DNA of 64,000 nucleotides from positions 193,237,034 through 193,301,033 of the forward strand of contig NC_134456.1 in assembly GCF_047948215.1 (NCBI RefSeq), given 5' to 3'. The position numbers and the translations under genes are program-made. Below the pieces are notes generated by a model, which was not told the origin of the DNA, did not search any database, and worked only from the letters and a program-made list of their open reading frames with translations. Shown in pieces: positions 35,661-48,779 of this stretch. The stretch is from Lycorma delicatula. Taxonomy: Eukaryota; Arthropoda; Insecta; Hemiptera; Fulgoridae. Position 1 is the first letter of the stretch; every line of letters begins with the position of its first letter.

Positions 35661-38040
35661 AGAACACGTTTCAAAAATATTAAACGGTTTTGATTTAACT
35701 TTTTAAAAAGCATTACCCAAATTATTATAGATTATTTATTTGAAGAAGTTTACGAATTTGAATATAGATCAAAGATATGCATCAATTTATTTAATACGCG
35801 CTATCGGTTAAAAAATATTTGAAATTACTTTTTTATAATTTGATATAATGCAAAAATCTACTTATTCATCGGCAAAACCTCACAAGATGATGCGGTATGA
35901 AAAGTTTATCGATGCAGATTTGGACGATTTTTTAAGTAATTTATTAAAAATCCTGTATTTTAATTTTCTTTTCCTTTTACAGTGAGAAAAAAGAATATAT
36001 TGCGATGTTTAAGCTAAGGTTATTTTACGCTCGCTTACATAAGATCACTCGTACTTTCATGCAAAGTATTTGCAAAAAGTTCCGTTCTGTGTTACGGTAT
36101 AGATAATAGTTTAAATGAATGTGAAAACCTGGAAAATCGGTGTTTTTAATACTCGTAAAAACTGTACGTAACGTGTAGATCGCTTTACACGTATAGATTA
36201 ATGTATCGATTACCACTACAGTCGTCTTTAGTAAGAAATTCACATCCGATTGATTTTATAAAATCGGTGGATTTCCGATAGTTAGTTTATTTATTTCATT
36301 GTTCACACACACTTGCGCGCGCGCGAATTCTGGACGATCTGTCTATGCGATTATGACTTCTGTTTTTTTTTGTGTCTTTCCTATCGGATTCTGTAACGTG
36401 CAATGCTTATTACATTCTTTGAGCTATTATGACCGTAGCGGCTTCATCCGGGATTTAATTTAGGTTTTTGTTTACGCCTCTTTCCCTGATCAGTCGTTTG
36501 AATTCGTACAAGATAATGAAAAGAAAGGGGTTAGTACTTATTCACTGGTTTGCAACCGGCATCCGTAATCTGCATTTAAAAAATATAGCGCAACAATAAT
36601 CGTTTAGGTTACAATATTAGGAGAGCGGTTACTTATTCAAAGGACAAAAAGAGCAAAAAACTATCTACAATTTTTAACTTTTCCTTTTTGTCATTAATTT
36701 GTCGTGTACAAGTGTTAAAAAGTGTTTTGATAATGCAGACATCTCTACAAGTGTTCTTGACTGGGAATGAACTGATATACTTCAATTAATTTTTACATAA
36801 AACATATTTTCACAGCGATCTTAAAGCGTCCGGTAATTATTAATCGCATTCTGTAAATAGCTAAATCGATATATAAGTTTTCTCTCTCTTCTTTCAACTC
36901 CCGTGTTTATTTTATCGACAGAAATGAAAATGTTTTATTTTGCAAAAGAGGTTTTAGTATTTTTGTTATATTTGTTTGTTACATTCAATTTCAAGTATAC
37001 GGCGAGTCGAATCTGTTTCGATTGGTAACGCTGTTGATGTTAAACGACGATCTAAGAAAGGAAAAGGCGGTCGAAGGAAGAATGCGATGAAATCGAGGAT
37101 CTGGAAAAAAAGAGCCGGTACGATACGATGCATAGAAAGGTGAAGACCGCTACGAGATCTAAATCGAAAGGGACCGGTAAAATAAGAGAAACGAGGAGGA
37201 CGGTAAAAATCGACACAAGGAGAAAGAAGTAAGGAATACATGGAGGACCCGTATATCACAAGAAACCCGAGGAAATAAACGTAGAAAAGGAAGGTAGAGA
37301 ATAAACAACCGTCGATATTAAAATGTGAAGTGTAGAAAGAAAATTAAAGAAATGAATAAAGAATCGACTGGAGTAGACGAACTTCCCCTACAATTTTATA
37401 AGTGCTTAAATTAGGCGGGTATTAAATAAATTGTTTAACAATGTAACAGGATATTTATTTATTGATCGTTTTCAAGTTAAACAACTTAAACGGTATAGTT
37501 TTATGAACAAAATAAAAACAATTTCCATCACAAAAAAAAAACAAATTAAGACATTAACAAATTAAGACAAAATAAATGTTTTTACATTTTAAAGCAAATC
37601 TTTATCTACGATTACACTCAAAATATATATTTAAACTAATACTCACAGAACGAGCCTGCGTTTAGAACAGTATCAAACTTTATTCCCTTTTTCTTTTACG
37701 TGAAAAATATATAAGTTATTTTATAAACCGATATTTTTATAGTCGTGTAAAACCAAACGCTTGTATTTAAGTTTATATCGTGATCGTTTTTAACAAAGTA
37801 TCTGACGTCGATGTTCGGCGATGAAATCAACGATCTACAGTTTGAACTTACTTGTCTCGATTAAAAATGTAATGAAAAAAATTACGATACAAAATAATTA
37901 TTACGTCATTACCGCATATCTTTTTCGATAGATATACCGCAACTTTATCGAGATGAAGACTTGGAATGCTTTTCTTTATTTCTGTACAATTAAGAAGGTA
38001 GCTTAATCGCTATTTATTTTTTGTTTGGTCTCCGGAGCAA
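35661..38040. other. CpG-rich non-coding stretch
   Basis: No confident gene. A plus-strand frame at about 37330-37410 (KEMNKESTGVDELPLQFYK) faintly recalls the KATGIDGIP block of LINE reverse transcriptases, but there is no supporting context. Confidence 0.4.
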
Positions 38041-38205
38041 CGTAAGGTATTACTTCAGATGATGTGTATGAATGTAAATGAAGTGTAGTCTTGTACCGTC
38101 TCAGGCCGACCGTTCCTGAGATGTGTGGTTAATTGAAACTTGACCGCCAAAGAACACCGGTATCTACGATCTAGTATTCGAATCCCTCGTAAAAGTAACT
38201 GCCTT
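38041..38205 (-). mobile_element. SINE body fragment, copy at 38 kb
   Basis: GAAGTGTAGTCTTGTACCGT, GATGTGTGGTTAATTGAAAC, AAGAACACCGGTATC and GATCTAGTATTCGAATCC match the SINE at 24.5 kb in the same orientation. The tRNA-like head is missing on the right. Confidence 0.82.
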
Positions 38206-39840
38206 TATATTTATTGTGAATCTGTATCGGTTTATCTTCGATCGACTAATAGTTACCGATATTTGAGGGAAAACTAAATTTGTACCTTTAGTTGTAAAAT
38301 AAAAAAAATTCCACTTAGAGAATTAAAAAAAAAGCAAAAAAGTAGGATCTCGAATGCAGTCCTTGAACAATCCACCGTAGATTGATGCGATTTCCTTTCC
38401 GACGTGATTAACGGGAGAAGGAAACAAAAAAATATATTTCATTCAAAAAATTTTTTTCCGTCATGTAATAGTTCAATTTTACCGATTCCATTGCACTATA
38501 ATACTTTTATATAGTGAGATATTTCGTTGTGTAATTCATTTTTTAAAAAGTCTATTAAATCTGTAATTTCAGGATATTAATATATAAAAATTAGCGTTTT
38601 ACAAAATGAAATAACTTTTGAACGAGGTAACCGATTTTTGTAGTTTTTTAAACGTTTAATAAGTCACAATTGTTATGTCGGTATTATCATCGAATTTAAA
38701 CAGATAACATGAGAATTTCATTGAGTGTATTTCTAACATAATGTGCCACGTACTGAAATATTGAAGCGAGTGTGTCTTTGTGATAGTTTTTTATAATTAT
38801 TGCTTCCAATCATTCCTCGTTTTAGCAGTAGATTAAGTAAAGGCTATAATGGAATCGAGGATAGACTGAAAAGAACGGTAAAAAAATTTATGTAGCAAAT
38901 AAGGATAAATTTGTGCAATCGCCATTAATTAAAAAAAAAAGTAACTACCGTAAATATTCGTCTGATTATAATGATGTTTACGAACTCTTAGATATACGTA
39001 AAAGCGGTTAGCATTCGTGTAGATAAATCGACATGTAAAAACCGTAAAGTCAGCGGGTTGCAAATAAGATCTAATGTTTAACGTAACGACAGTATAAATG
39101 TGCACGTCGGTGTAGCAAAGCAGCTTGAAATCTTTTGCTCCCTTTGTAATTTTTCAAAACATTTTATAACTCCTCGGAAATTACAAATTTAGATACAAGT
39201 GTTAAATTGTTTGACATTAATATTAGGTTAATCGACGGGCTAAGGTGCACAGGTAAAGAGCATCCTGACATACTGACCTCGAAGGGGAAGATGCCAACCG
39301 CGTGTTGTTTCCGGTCGCTACGCCACCCCCTCAATACCTTGTCATGATGGGCTTTATCGGTGGTCATCTTCAAAAATCCCGGCGGTAGACATATTCCAAT
39401 CTCGTTTCGGCCAGGATGCCGACGATGCGAATGCCGCAAGCGATATTCCCTTCGGTGTACGTCTAACAAAGGTGGACATGTAGAAACAAAACGCATCTCG
39501 GTTAGTCTTAAAAAAGACTGAATACCAATCGCTTAGCGAGGAGGTAAAAGGTAGTCCGATACGCAACTTGAACTAAAACTAACACATAAAAACATAAAAC
39601 TAAAACGTCAACCGTTACGTAACTGCAAAGAATTAACAAAAGAGCTGACCGGCGAGTCAACCTACCATGCCGGATATACAGCCGGTTGGTGGGAAGGCGC
39701 GTTAGAGTAACCAGACACTCCTCTGGGTGGAGTTACACCCAACTGTCCGGACCGACCTAGAGGAGTAGAGGGAAAAAGAAATAAAATAAAAATCTCCGTA
39801 ACTACTACTAATCTCAGAGACATAAATGCAGTGTCATTTT
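38206..39840. other. Non-coding stretch, CpG-rich block of unknown origin at 39.2-39.8 kb
   Basis: 39164-39790 is more GC- and CpG-rich than the surroundings and has overlapping open frames on both strands without recognisable domains. It could be transposon UTR or part of the CpG island next to it. Confidence 0.35.
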
Positions 39841-40440
39841 ATAACTTACACGGTCATCTCGCCGATAAGACTAAGTTTGCGTCACTGGTGAGGGTATTGG
39901 TGGGGACGGAGCACAGCGCAGATCGGCCAGAAATGGCGCTCTCACTCATTTCGATTCAGTATAGCCGACGTAATAGCTCGGTGATTCGTGTGTTTGTGTT
40001 TAGAGTTTGTCGAGATAGATCGATTTAAGTGATAATAAGTTTCTTTTGGACAATATTTTCGTTAAAAAATTAAAGTAAACGTGTAAAAAAGTAGAAAAAT
40101 TGAATACGTCAGCCTCAGCCCGCGCAAAAGCCAGCCGGAAATATAAATTACGCATATAACTAGAAAGGGAAGGTTATGGGCAACACATACCTCAATGTCC
40201 GGTTCCGAGCGAGCGAAACTGTTTCGGGAGCGTCGTGTCGCAAAGCTGGCACAGCGCGCTCAGTGAACGACGCCGACGGCGCGAACACCTCTACCGCTGC
40301 TTATTATGCCTTATGCCTCTTACTTCTCATATCGCAGACCGATGTTGAACAAAATTGCCGTCGAATATTTGTCGAAATATATATCGTGTACCGTTAAAAT
40401 TAAATTTAGTACGCACTCGTTTTATTTCAATCCGATGCAC
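39841..40440. promoter_or_regulatory. CpG-island-like segment, candidate promoter/5' exon
   Basis: Highest CpG density I found: about 49 CpG in 600 bp by hand, against about 25 in flanking DNA of this half. Contains TCAGT initiator-like sites at 39955 and 40260 on the plus strand, and on the minus strand a CATTGAG/GTATGT splice-donor-like site near 40187-40193. It could be the start of a minus-strand transcript leading into the filamin exons 20 kb to the left, or an unrelated promoter. No protein-coding signature. Confidence 0.35.
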
Positions 40441-42057
40441 TAAAAGTGACTCGGTGACATACCGACCGACTAATTTATCTGTAGAGTTGGCCAAATTAAG
40501 GAACTAACATTTTCCGTCGGAGACTTTCAGTTTTGTTAAAAAAAATACGATGGTGGCTCTCCCGTTTAACTGTACAGATTAGTTGGTCGGTCTGTAGCTC
40601 GGATAAACTTCATCCAACGTCTGTAACGTTTCACGATAAACCAACGGCCATACACCCCGACACACCCCATCCGAGTTTTTGTTCATTTATTACTTACAAG
40701 TTATGCGCTCTTAATCGCATTTTGTTATATCTTTATATAATTTTTTCTAACTAAAAATATCGGAAACCCTCTTTATCTAATCCACGAACCGAAATGTATC
40801 GTAGGTTTAATTTAAGATTTTCGTCTGATCGTCAAAAAATATATCGGCATATAAATTACCTGCAGAAAATAATTTAAGTGCTGTTAGTTATACTTGAGTC
40901 GCTTTAAATATTTGTGAACTTGTAAAATGACTAACAGAGATATATTTAAAGGCAAAAATAAAGCGTGCAAAAACGAAAAATACACGCATTTTCCTGGCGA
41001 AGTATTGAAAAGATACTTATTTACAGTAAATATTTAACCGATAGTTTTTTTTCGTACCGTTGACTGGCGTCTAGAGATCTAATAAAAATAAAGATCTAAT
41101 AAAAATGATAAAAAACATTTCCTGAGCAAATAAGATTTTTCGTTCTAAAAAACTAATTTTTTTCATATGTATAACAGGAATATAATCTTTAAAAAAACGT
41201 AAATTTCCACAGAAACAATTTAAAAAAAAAAGAGGTTTCAGTATTAAAAATTTGAGATACCGTTTATGGTTAATTCAAAAAAAAAATACATACTATTTTA
41301 TTCCTTAAAAAGAAATTAATATTTTTAATATAAAAGAAAATCGTTAAAAATTTTCATACAAGTAATTTTAAAAACCGGTTCTATACGATAAATGTAAAAA
41401 GAATTTTCTTTGTAAACTAAATTTCTTCGTTGAACTAAACGTGCGTTATCGCATAAACAGTTTTTTATAATAAAACCTTTTTGACACGTGTTTTGGTTAG
41501 CCTGATAAATTTTAAAACAAGTACGTAATTATGTTTTCATGCAAATACATACGGGTTTTAAAAAAGCTCGTACAACATAATAGATATATTTCGCTTCAAA
41601 TATTTTTTTTTATAAAAAATATCTCCCGAGTAATTAACATTTTTTGTACTAAAAAATTATCAATTTTTTATAAAGCACTTTATAATAATATAATTTTTTG
41701 GAAATGTTTTTGTTTAATTTTATAAAAAATTGGATATTTTTGTTAAACTTTTCACGCTATATACTAATTTGTTTATCATTTTTTCTGATAAAAATTGTTA
41801 TCTATAACGATTGTTATACGAATGAAAATCTTAGCAAAATATTTTTCTTCCGTATAATATTAATTTCATCGCAAATATTTAAAAAATATATACAAAAGAT
41901 TTTTTCGTATATATTTTTTAAATAAATAAATTCATAACGATGAAATTTATTTCTTTAACGATTTGCTTCTATAGAAATGCATGATTTTTAGGGAAACGTT
42001 TATATGAAAAAATGATAAACAAATTAGCATGTAGCGTCAATTATCCATTTTTTAATT
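40441..42057. other. AT-rich non-coding stretch
   Basis: Very A/T-rich around 41.1-41.9 kb. Open frames there are low-complexity and not credible genes. Confidence 0.5.
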
Positions 42058-42130
42058 CATTTACATTCATACATATAATCCTCATTTACCCTCTGAAGTA
42101 ATAAGTCGGAGGCTAAACAGTAAAATAGAG
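42058..42130 (+). mobile_element. SINE 3'-tail fragment
   Basis: ATACATATAATCCTCATTTA, CCTCTGAAGTAATA and GGAGGCTAAACAGTAAAA match the 3' end of the SINE at 24.5 kb, in the opposite orientation to that copy. Confidence 0.75.
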
Positions 42131-42227
42131 GTCTTTGATTTGGAAGTAATATAGAATATTTTGAATCGTCTTATGTAGAAGGGGTACCCGTGGACAAAAT
42201 TTAAAAATTTCATTTTTCAAATTTTAA

Positions 42228-42341
42228 TGACGGTATTCCAGAAAACGATAAAAAAACTCATTTTGTTTTTTAATAATTTTTTTTTCAATAAATTCCTCGT
42301 TCTCCGGATAAAACGATAAATGTGCGCTAGGTAAAGTTATG
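42228..42341. repeat. Dispersed repeat, copy 1
   Basis: GGTATTCCAGAAAACGAT, AAATTCCTCGTTCTCCGG and GCGCTAGGTAAAGTTATG are shared in order with 43290-43440. The CTCGTTCTC block is single here, but doubled as a palindrome in the other copy. Confidence 0.75.
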
Positions 42342-42738
42342 AAAAAACAAATACCGGACTACTCTAGTCGTACTCATCTACCTAGAATAATTTTTAAAAA
42401 CAAAAAAAAAAAATAGTTAATCGGGTTAACTTTTTTCTTACAAGCGTATATTCTGGATACGGCAAGTTAGTTAGCGATGTGAAATTTAATATTACCTCTA
42501 CTTCTGATATAGTCAGGGGACTGTGTGGGCTATATGGAGGTGACTAATGTCCTGCACTTTGACTAACCGACACCCGAGTACATCATAAAATATACAAGTA
42601 ATATTAAATTTTAAACATCTCTGAATAATTTCCGAAAAAATGCCTACGAGATAAGAATGAAAAAACTTAACTACGTATTTTTGTTTTTCATAATTATTTT
42701 AGTTAGATGTGTACAAGTAGAGTAGGCGGGTGTTTTTT
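42342..42738. mobile_element. MITE-like element with about 40-bp imperfect terminal inverted repeats
   Basis: The left end 42342-42384 (AAAAAACAAATACC...CTACTCT...CATCTACCTA) and the right end 42700-42738 (TAGTTAGATGTGTAC...AGAGTAGGCGGGTGTTTTTT) are inverted copies with scattered mismatches. The interior has no coding capacity. Related sequence to the left end recurs at 43467-43490. Target duplications not established. Confidence 0.5.
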
Positions 42739-42742
42739 AATA

Positions 42743-42756
42743 ATTTTTTTTCTGCA

Positions 42757-42792
<36 letters not shown>

Positions 42793-43288
42793 TATATATA
42801 CAGCATAATATACTTATGTATTTTAGGGTAACTTTTTTTAGGGTTTTATTTTAGGTATAACTATGTATGGGCTATGATTTCAAATGTTTATAAATATTCA
42901 TCAAGAAAGTACAGATAAAACTACGGTAAAAGTAATATAAATACTAGATGTGGATAATGAAAGATTTTTATTAAAAAGAAACTTAAAAATTTATAATTAA
43001 ACAAACTATCAAAATGCATCAAATAAAAACATAATACATTATAAAATATAGATACTATTATTTTCATCATATTTTAGGTTTTAACTGTACATCGAATTAT
43101 TTAAAATAACACACGCGCGCGCTTCTTAACCATGAATTTATTAAAGAAAAAAACTTTGATTTTATTATACGTATAAAATAATTGATTCGCTTGTAGATAT
43201 TCTTTGTGTTATGTTATATTGGATATACCTTCCAAATACAAGTGTTATGAATTATGTTGGATGTACGTGCTTTAAATTAGGTAAAACT
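42743..43288. other. AT-rich stretch with (TA)n
   Basis: (TA)n microsatellite at about 42758-42787. No gene seen. Confidence 0.5.
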
Positions 43289-43289
43289 G

Positions 43290-43500
43290 AATAATGGTAT
43301 TCCACAAAACGATTAAAAAAAAAACACATTTTGCCACTTATGAAAAAAATTCACATGCAAATCTTTACGAGAACGAGGAATTTTCCTCGTTCTCGTGATA
43401 AAAACCAAATGTGTACGCTAGGTAAAGTTATGGAGAAAACAAAGTCCTGATAAAATAATTATTAAAAACAAATACCCGACTACTCTAAAATAATATACAT
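43290..43500. repeat. Dispersed repeat, copy 2, carrying a new palindrome
   Basis: Same order of blocks as 42228-42370: GGTATTCCACAAAACGAT, TTCCTCGTTCTCGTGATAAA, TACGCTAGGTAAAGTTATGG and ACCCGACTACTCTA. Confidence 0.75.
43367..43396. repeat. Perfect 14-bp inverted repeat with 2-nt loop
   Basis: ACGAGAACGAGGAA (43367-43380), TT, TTCCTCGTTCTCGT (43383-43396). The paralogous repeat at 42.29 kb has only one arm. Confidence 0.95.
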
Positions 43501-43849
43501 AACAAAGGCTTCGCATAATAACATTTTTTGGAATTACTACCAATCCAGTAATACAAACCGGAATAGTGCTTACATACGTTATATATATATATATATATAT
43601 ATATTATTAGCGATTTAGTTGTTTTTGACAAAATTTTGATTTCGTTAAATTATTTTTGAAAATCATATTAATGTAGTATTTACAAAAATAATTTCTCTCT
43701 CTCTCTCAGTGTGTGTGTGTGTGTGTGTCTAATTTATTTCTATCTTTGTAGTAAGTGTATTTCTTTTTATTTTCCTTTATTGTGATGTTTACTGTACCTA
43801 CATTTTTCCAATTGAAATTGAATTTAAACAAGTGAAATTCTGTTTGGAA

Positions 43850-44960
43850 TTTTTTGTTTTGAAAAAATAAGGCGTCTCTTCAGTCACGCAGAATATGCTG
43901 ATATGATTTTTGTGTATGGCTTTTTGCGATAGAAATGGTCCAGCTTCAGCGGAAGAATACTGACGTAGGTATCCTGGACGATTAGTAAAATATTTTAGAG
44001 GAATTTTTAATAATCTTCGTGAAAATAACACTTCCCAGAGCACATGTTTCATCTGAAGGTCAACCGATAAACAGCGATGCAACAGAAAACATTCATCAGG
44101 TGCTACAACCGGCTAACAGCTTAATCCTACTACGAGCACGCCAATAATTTCTACACGACGTAATATTCCTCAAAATCGTATATGGAAGTCATTACGGCAT
44201 TACGGACCGACTCCTTATGTACAAAAAGTTCAACCCTTCCGGCTCGGTGACAATACCAGACGACTGCAATTTTGTCAACGGGTTAACAATTATTACCGCT
44301 TAATTTCATTTATTCTATTTTCGGACGAAGCTACTTTTCCTCTTAATGGCGTAAACAACATACCGAATACTTATCGGTGTTCTGAAGAAAACCCGCATGC
44401 TGTAGTCGAATTAAATTTCCAGGGACCGCTTTCGGACAACGTTTGGTGCGGCACGATCGACAACCGGTTAATAGGCCCTTTCATATTAAAACAAAAAGGA
44501 GAAATTATCCGGAATTTTTAAACAAGTTTTAAACATAAAGCCCTTGAAAATTTCTCATCGATAAAACGAACTGAAATCTATCGACTTGACGGAACAACAA
44601 CATATTCACGGCTACGTTCAATCCGTTTACCGGTAAATATTTCATCTAAGAATTGTCTTAATTCATTGGTGGAATGCGTTCGTGATACACCAAGACAATT
44701 CTTAGATAAAAAATTTACTGGTAAATGAAGTGGACGCTACCTAGATCACCGGACCTTACTCTTTTACATTGTTTCTGGGGATGATTAAATGCGACATATG
44801 CAAGCAAAAGGTGGAAACACGTAATTAACTGATTGCTCGCATTTTCAATGCCGCTGCCGTCATCAAAGAACGCGATTGAGGGCGCTCTCATCAATCGTTA
44901 TGTTAGCGTCAGGAAACGTAAGGAAACGCGTGGAAAAGTGCATCGATATCAACATTTATT
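43850..44960 (+). mobile_element. Tc1/mariner-like transposon remnant with HTH and DDE blocks
   Basis: Plus-strand fragments in order: EYADM-FVYG then RNGPASAEEY and PGR near 43895-43985 (the DUF4817-type helix-turn-helix start of these insect transposases), STRRNIPQNRIWKSLRHYG (about 44148-44205), RLGDNTRRLQFCQ (about 44240), ILFSDEATFPLNGVNN (44312-44360, first catalytic Asp), NPHAVVELNFQGPLSDNVWC (44390-44450), LIGPF, LPRSPDLTLLHCFWG (about 44735-44780, last catalytic block) and RKRVEKCIDIN (about 44920). Stops and frameshifts occur throughout. It contains a 35-bp inverted repeat. The family call is secure, the element is dead, and exact ends are not determined. Confidence 0.8.
44625..44726. 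repeat. 35-bp imperfect inverted repeat inside the transposase remnant
   Basis: Arms 44625-44659 and 44692-44726 pair at 31 of 35 positions (core CATCTAAGAATTGTCTT against AAGACAATTCTTAGAT) around a 32-nt spacer that still resembles transposase coding sequence. Confidence 0.92.
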
Positions 44961-47900
44961 GTAAATTAATACAATGTAAACCACAGTGAGTATGTTTTTT
45001 AAAAGTACAGCAGATTAAAAGTATTTAATTTTTCAAACATCTAAATTTATTTAAAAAAAACTTGTTTTTAATTTTTACAGTTTCATAATATTTTTCTGGT
45101 AAGTTTCGTTTTTATTAATAAAAGTTGATGTTTTTTTTTGTTTTTCACAGATTTTATTACATCAGTTTTCTCAGAATTAAATTCTCTACAAGGTGTGTAA
45201 TAAAAATTTTCCCATTTATTATTCATTTAACAGATTTGTACTTCAAAAAAAAAAACTTATTTTTCCGCACCGAATGTTTTTTTTACGTTCGATGTGAAAA
45301 CTACGGGACACAATTCGTGGACTTAATTTATTCAATTTTTCAGATAAAAATCATAAGAACCCATCAAGTTTATCCCTTATATGACGCCGTAAAAATTTCA
45401 TTTTTTTTTTATCGTTTCTCCGGGGGAATTGAAATCCAGGCGAAATCGTTAGCTAACCGTAATTCTACAACAAACCGATTAAGACGTATTTTTATATGAA
45501 CTTTTTCCCTTACTTCAAGCTCTAGAATCGGTACAGAAATTATTTCACTTTTAACCTGCATCACTCTGTATAATAAAAAATAAAGTAAATTTGAATAACT
45601 AATTGATATTTCTTGACCGTTTTTAAAGTGTACTTTCCACATGTAAATAATACTTCGGATTTTCTAAAAATTAGAATTTATTCTCAGTTTGTTTTAAAAA
45701 TTAATGATGACAGAAATTTCTACGGAATAAACATTGCAAAATGTAAAATAGATATTAATTAGGAAAATAGTGAATAATTTTCTATAAAAAATAAGCTCGA
45801 ACAAAGAAAAACGCGGTTCTACTTTATATAATTGTGTAGATATGTATATGAGTGTTTAAAAATAGAACTGATTGTTTATTTTGTTTTTCCCCCAAATAAA
45901 TGACCAAATATTTTATAAAAATAATTAAAAAATTATCGATATTTGAAATAGTATTAAGATACCGTATTTACGCGCATATGAATAACTTTATAAAGGTTTA
46001 TTATCTCCTAACGGCATTGTGTTAAAATTATTATTTTTTAAATATTCAATAAACTTTTGCGACCGATAATTTTGGAATTATTTTTATAGAAAAAATTTCA
46101 TAATTTTCTCTTTCTTTGGGAAAAACCAAAACAAGAAAAATTATTTTTAATTTACTTGATTTATGCACCGGTAAAACGGAATAGCAAAAATAATAACCAA
46201 ACTGATATATATTAATTTAAAAGTTGAAATCGTTTATTTAATACAAGTATGCGAAACTTTGCGTTTTGAAACTACAAAAAATAGTAATGAGTTTTTTGTT
46301 TGCGGGGGTTTGAATGAGATCAGAAAATATTTTACTTACCTATGAAGTCGTAAAAACTATGTAAAAAGGGTTTCTGTCTGTCCTTCTGATAGATTGCAGC
46401 CAAAATTAAATGACTTCAATGCCCCTATACAGAAGCGGTGCAAAATTTCCCGCTAATCGATTCATCCGGTCTGGAGATCAATAAAATGTAAAAAAAATAA
46501 ACAGTCCGCCGTAAAAAATTACAGACGGATGATATATACTCTGTTGAAATTTTTCTATCTTAAAATTGTAATTTTTTTTTGTTTTTTTTTTTTAATCGTA
46601 AAGATCTATACAATGCCTTACGTGTAAAAATTTGACCCGATTAACTTTATTATATAATATACAATATACTACAAATACGCGTAAATCACGTACAACAATA
46701 AAAGTAACGCTTTAATTTTATTTAGAATGTTATTTTAAAAACGGGAATATTTAAAGTTTAAAACCCATTTTTAAAGATTAAAAAGCATAACGATAATTTA
46801 TAAAAGAAATTTAAAGAGCTTACACTAATAAAGAAAGAAATATAATTTTTTAATAATATTTTTTATTAATATTGACTTTTAAAAGGATCAGTATTAAAAA
46901 TTTAAATAAATATTTATCTATTTAAAATTTATATTAATTTAAACAAAAATAATTGTTACTTTTTTTTATAAAAAAAATTAATATTTGTAAAATGTTAGTT
47001 TAATAACCAAAGGGTGCGTTTTGTAATTATATAAAAATCTTATTCGTATTACTTACCCGACGTACGATGCGTATATTTACAAATAAAACGTAATGTTTTG
47101 ATGCGGGTTTTATGTACTATGAAACATATCGATTTTATTTTTTTACTCGTTTCTTTATTCGTACTTCAAAAAATAAACCTTTTCAGATGAAAATGCCGTT
47201 CATATTTAAGGAAATATTTGAATACTTTATTTGATGTCACATATTTTCGTAAAAATATGAAATTTTTTATGAACGCTTCAAATAGATATTGAAAGATGTA
47301 TTTAAACTCTTAAATATAAATTCTAACTTAAAAAAATTTCTATTTAAATTTTTATATCCGACAAATATTTTTGTCCCGTAAACGCTACACGATGATATCG
47401 ACCGATGACATCAAGTTTTTAGAATATTTTTTTAATGGAAAATAGTTTTACGCACTAAAAAAAACAAATATACTATATGTAATAATGTCAACCGCACGCC
47501 CTTTAATTCTCCTATATTAAATAGTGAGTTTGTCAGCAGTTCTTTAAGGCGGTAGTGTTTTTTAATTTGTTATATTTATTTCTTTTTTAAAAACAAGTTT
47601 TTAGGTTTGACGTTAAATTGACATTTAGAAATAAAGTTTGTGTAAAATATAATTCTGAGAAATCCGTGTACGCATAAACAACTTCGAATAAAGAAGTTTT
47701 GAAAAATTTGACTTTTATTCATTTAAACAAGAAACGCCAGAAAAATAGCGTATTTTAAAATTTTTTTTATTGTAAATTTGTCGGTATTAAAGATGTATTA
47801 CAATATCGTAAACAAATAATATTCGTTTGAAAAGTTAATTAATTTTTTCTTTCGGTTTATGAATTTTTAATAAAATATGACTTTGTTTCTTAATATTTTG

Positions 47901-48779
47901 CAATATTGATAATAATTCTTGTTTCACTATAATTTCATTATATAACACAGAGTTTTTCTGTCATGTTTCGATCTGTTTTGTTTAAATAAATCAAAATAAA
48001 ATTTCCTAAATTCTTTTTTACGTTCAGTTGATGTTACTGCGTAGATTTTCTCAGAATTTAATTCTTTACACATTTTTTTAATGGAAATTTAAAAAATACG
48101 TCAAACTAAAATAACGTTTTTACGCCAATTTTTTCTTGTTTTTTTTTTTTTACAGCTATTTTCTAAAATATTATTATAGATGCAGTTGTAGGAGCGAATT
48201 TATTCAATTATTTTGGAAAAAATTAATTATTTATCAATTAACATAAAATCTGTTGGCTCCATTTTATCTAGTGTTTATATTTTGCTTTTAGAACGCGTCC
48301 TGAAATTCTTTGCGTTCCTTTGCGAGTCAAGTTCTGTATACGATCCATTAAAAGGCGAAGATTTTTGTAAATAAAATGTTTTTTTTTTTTTGTAAAGTTT
48401 ATCCGGACCGATTTTAATATTTTCTTTTGTTCGAAACCTTTTCTCGAGTGTAATTTTTCTGGTAAACCGGAAAAGAATTCACCTAATTCCTTAACTTTTG
48501 AAATTATAAATTGTTTGCCTCCTGTTACTCGATTTCCCGAAAGATTTTATCTGTTATGTAATATTAGAATCTTTTTTTTTGTAAATTACAAAACAGATAA
48601 ACCTTATCGTAATATTTTTAATAAGTTTATTAAAATTAAGGGAGATTAATTATTATTTTAAATAAAATGTAATAAATATAAAATTATCGACAAATCTTGA
48701 TTTAATTTAATTATATCGAACGTCTATATAAGAAATAGAGATATTAAGATTGTTGCTCGACACCAATACACAAACGTAC
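44961..48779. other. Non-coding stretch; transposon 3' sequence at its left end
   Basis: 45400-45575 may be the distal end of the adjacent mariner-like element (terminal CTGCATCACTCTGTATAATA at 45556). The rest is AT-rich with frequent CpG and no recognised gene. Confidence 0.45.

Noticed and set aside
37330..37410. Possible LINE RT fragment (STGVDELPLQFYK)
   Set aside because: Only a weak resemblance to the KATGIDGIP block, with no neighbouring RT motifs.
41531..41925. Phe/Ile/Lys-rich open frames suggesting membrane proteins
   Set aside because: Composition follows the extreme AT content; no start context, family match or splice signals.
43798..44082. 94-codon minus-strand open frame
   Set aside because: Antisense to the mariner-like transposase, whose HTH and catalytic blocks are readable on the plus strand.
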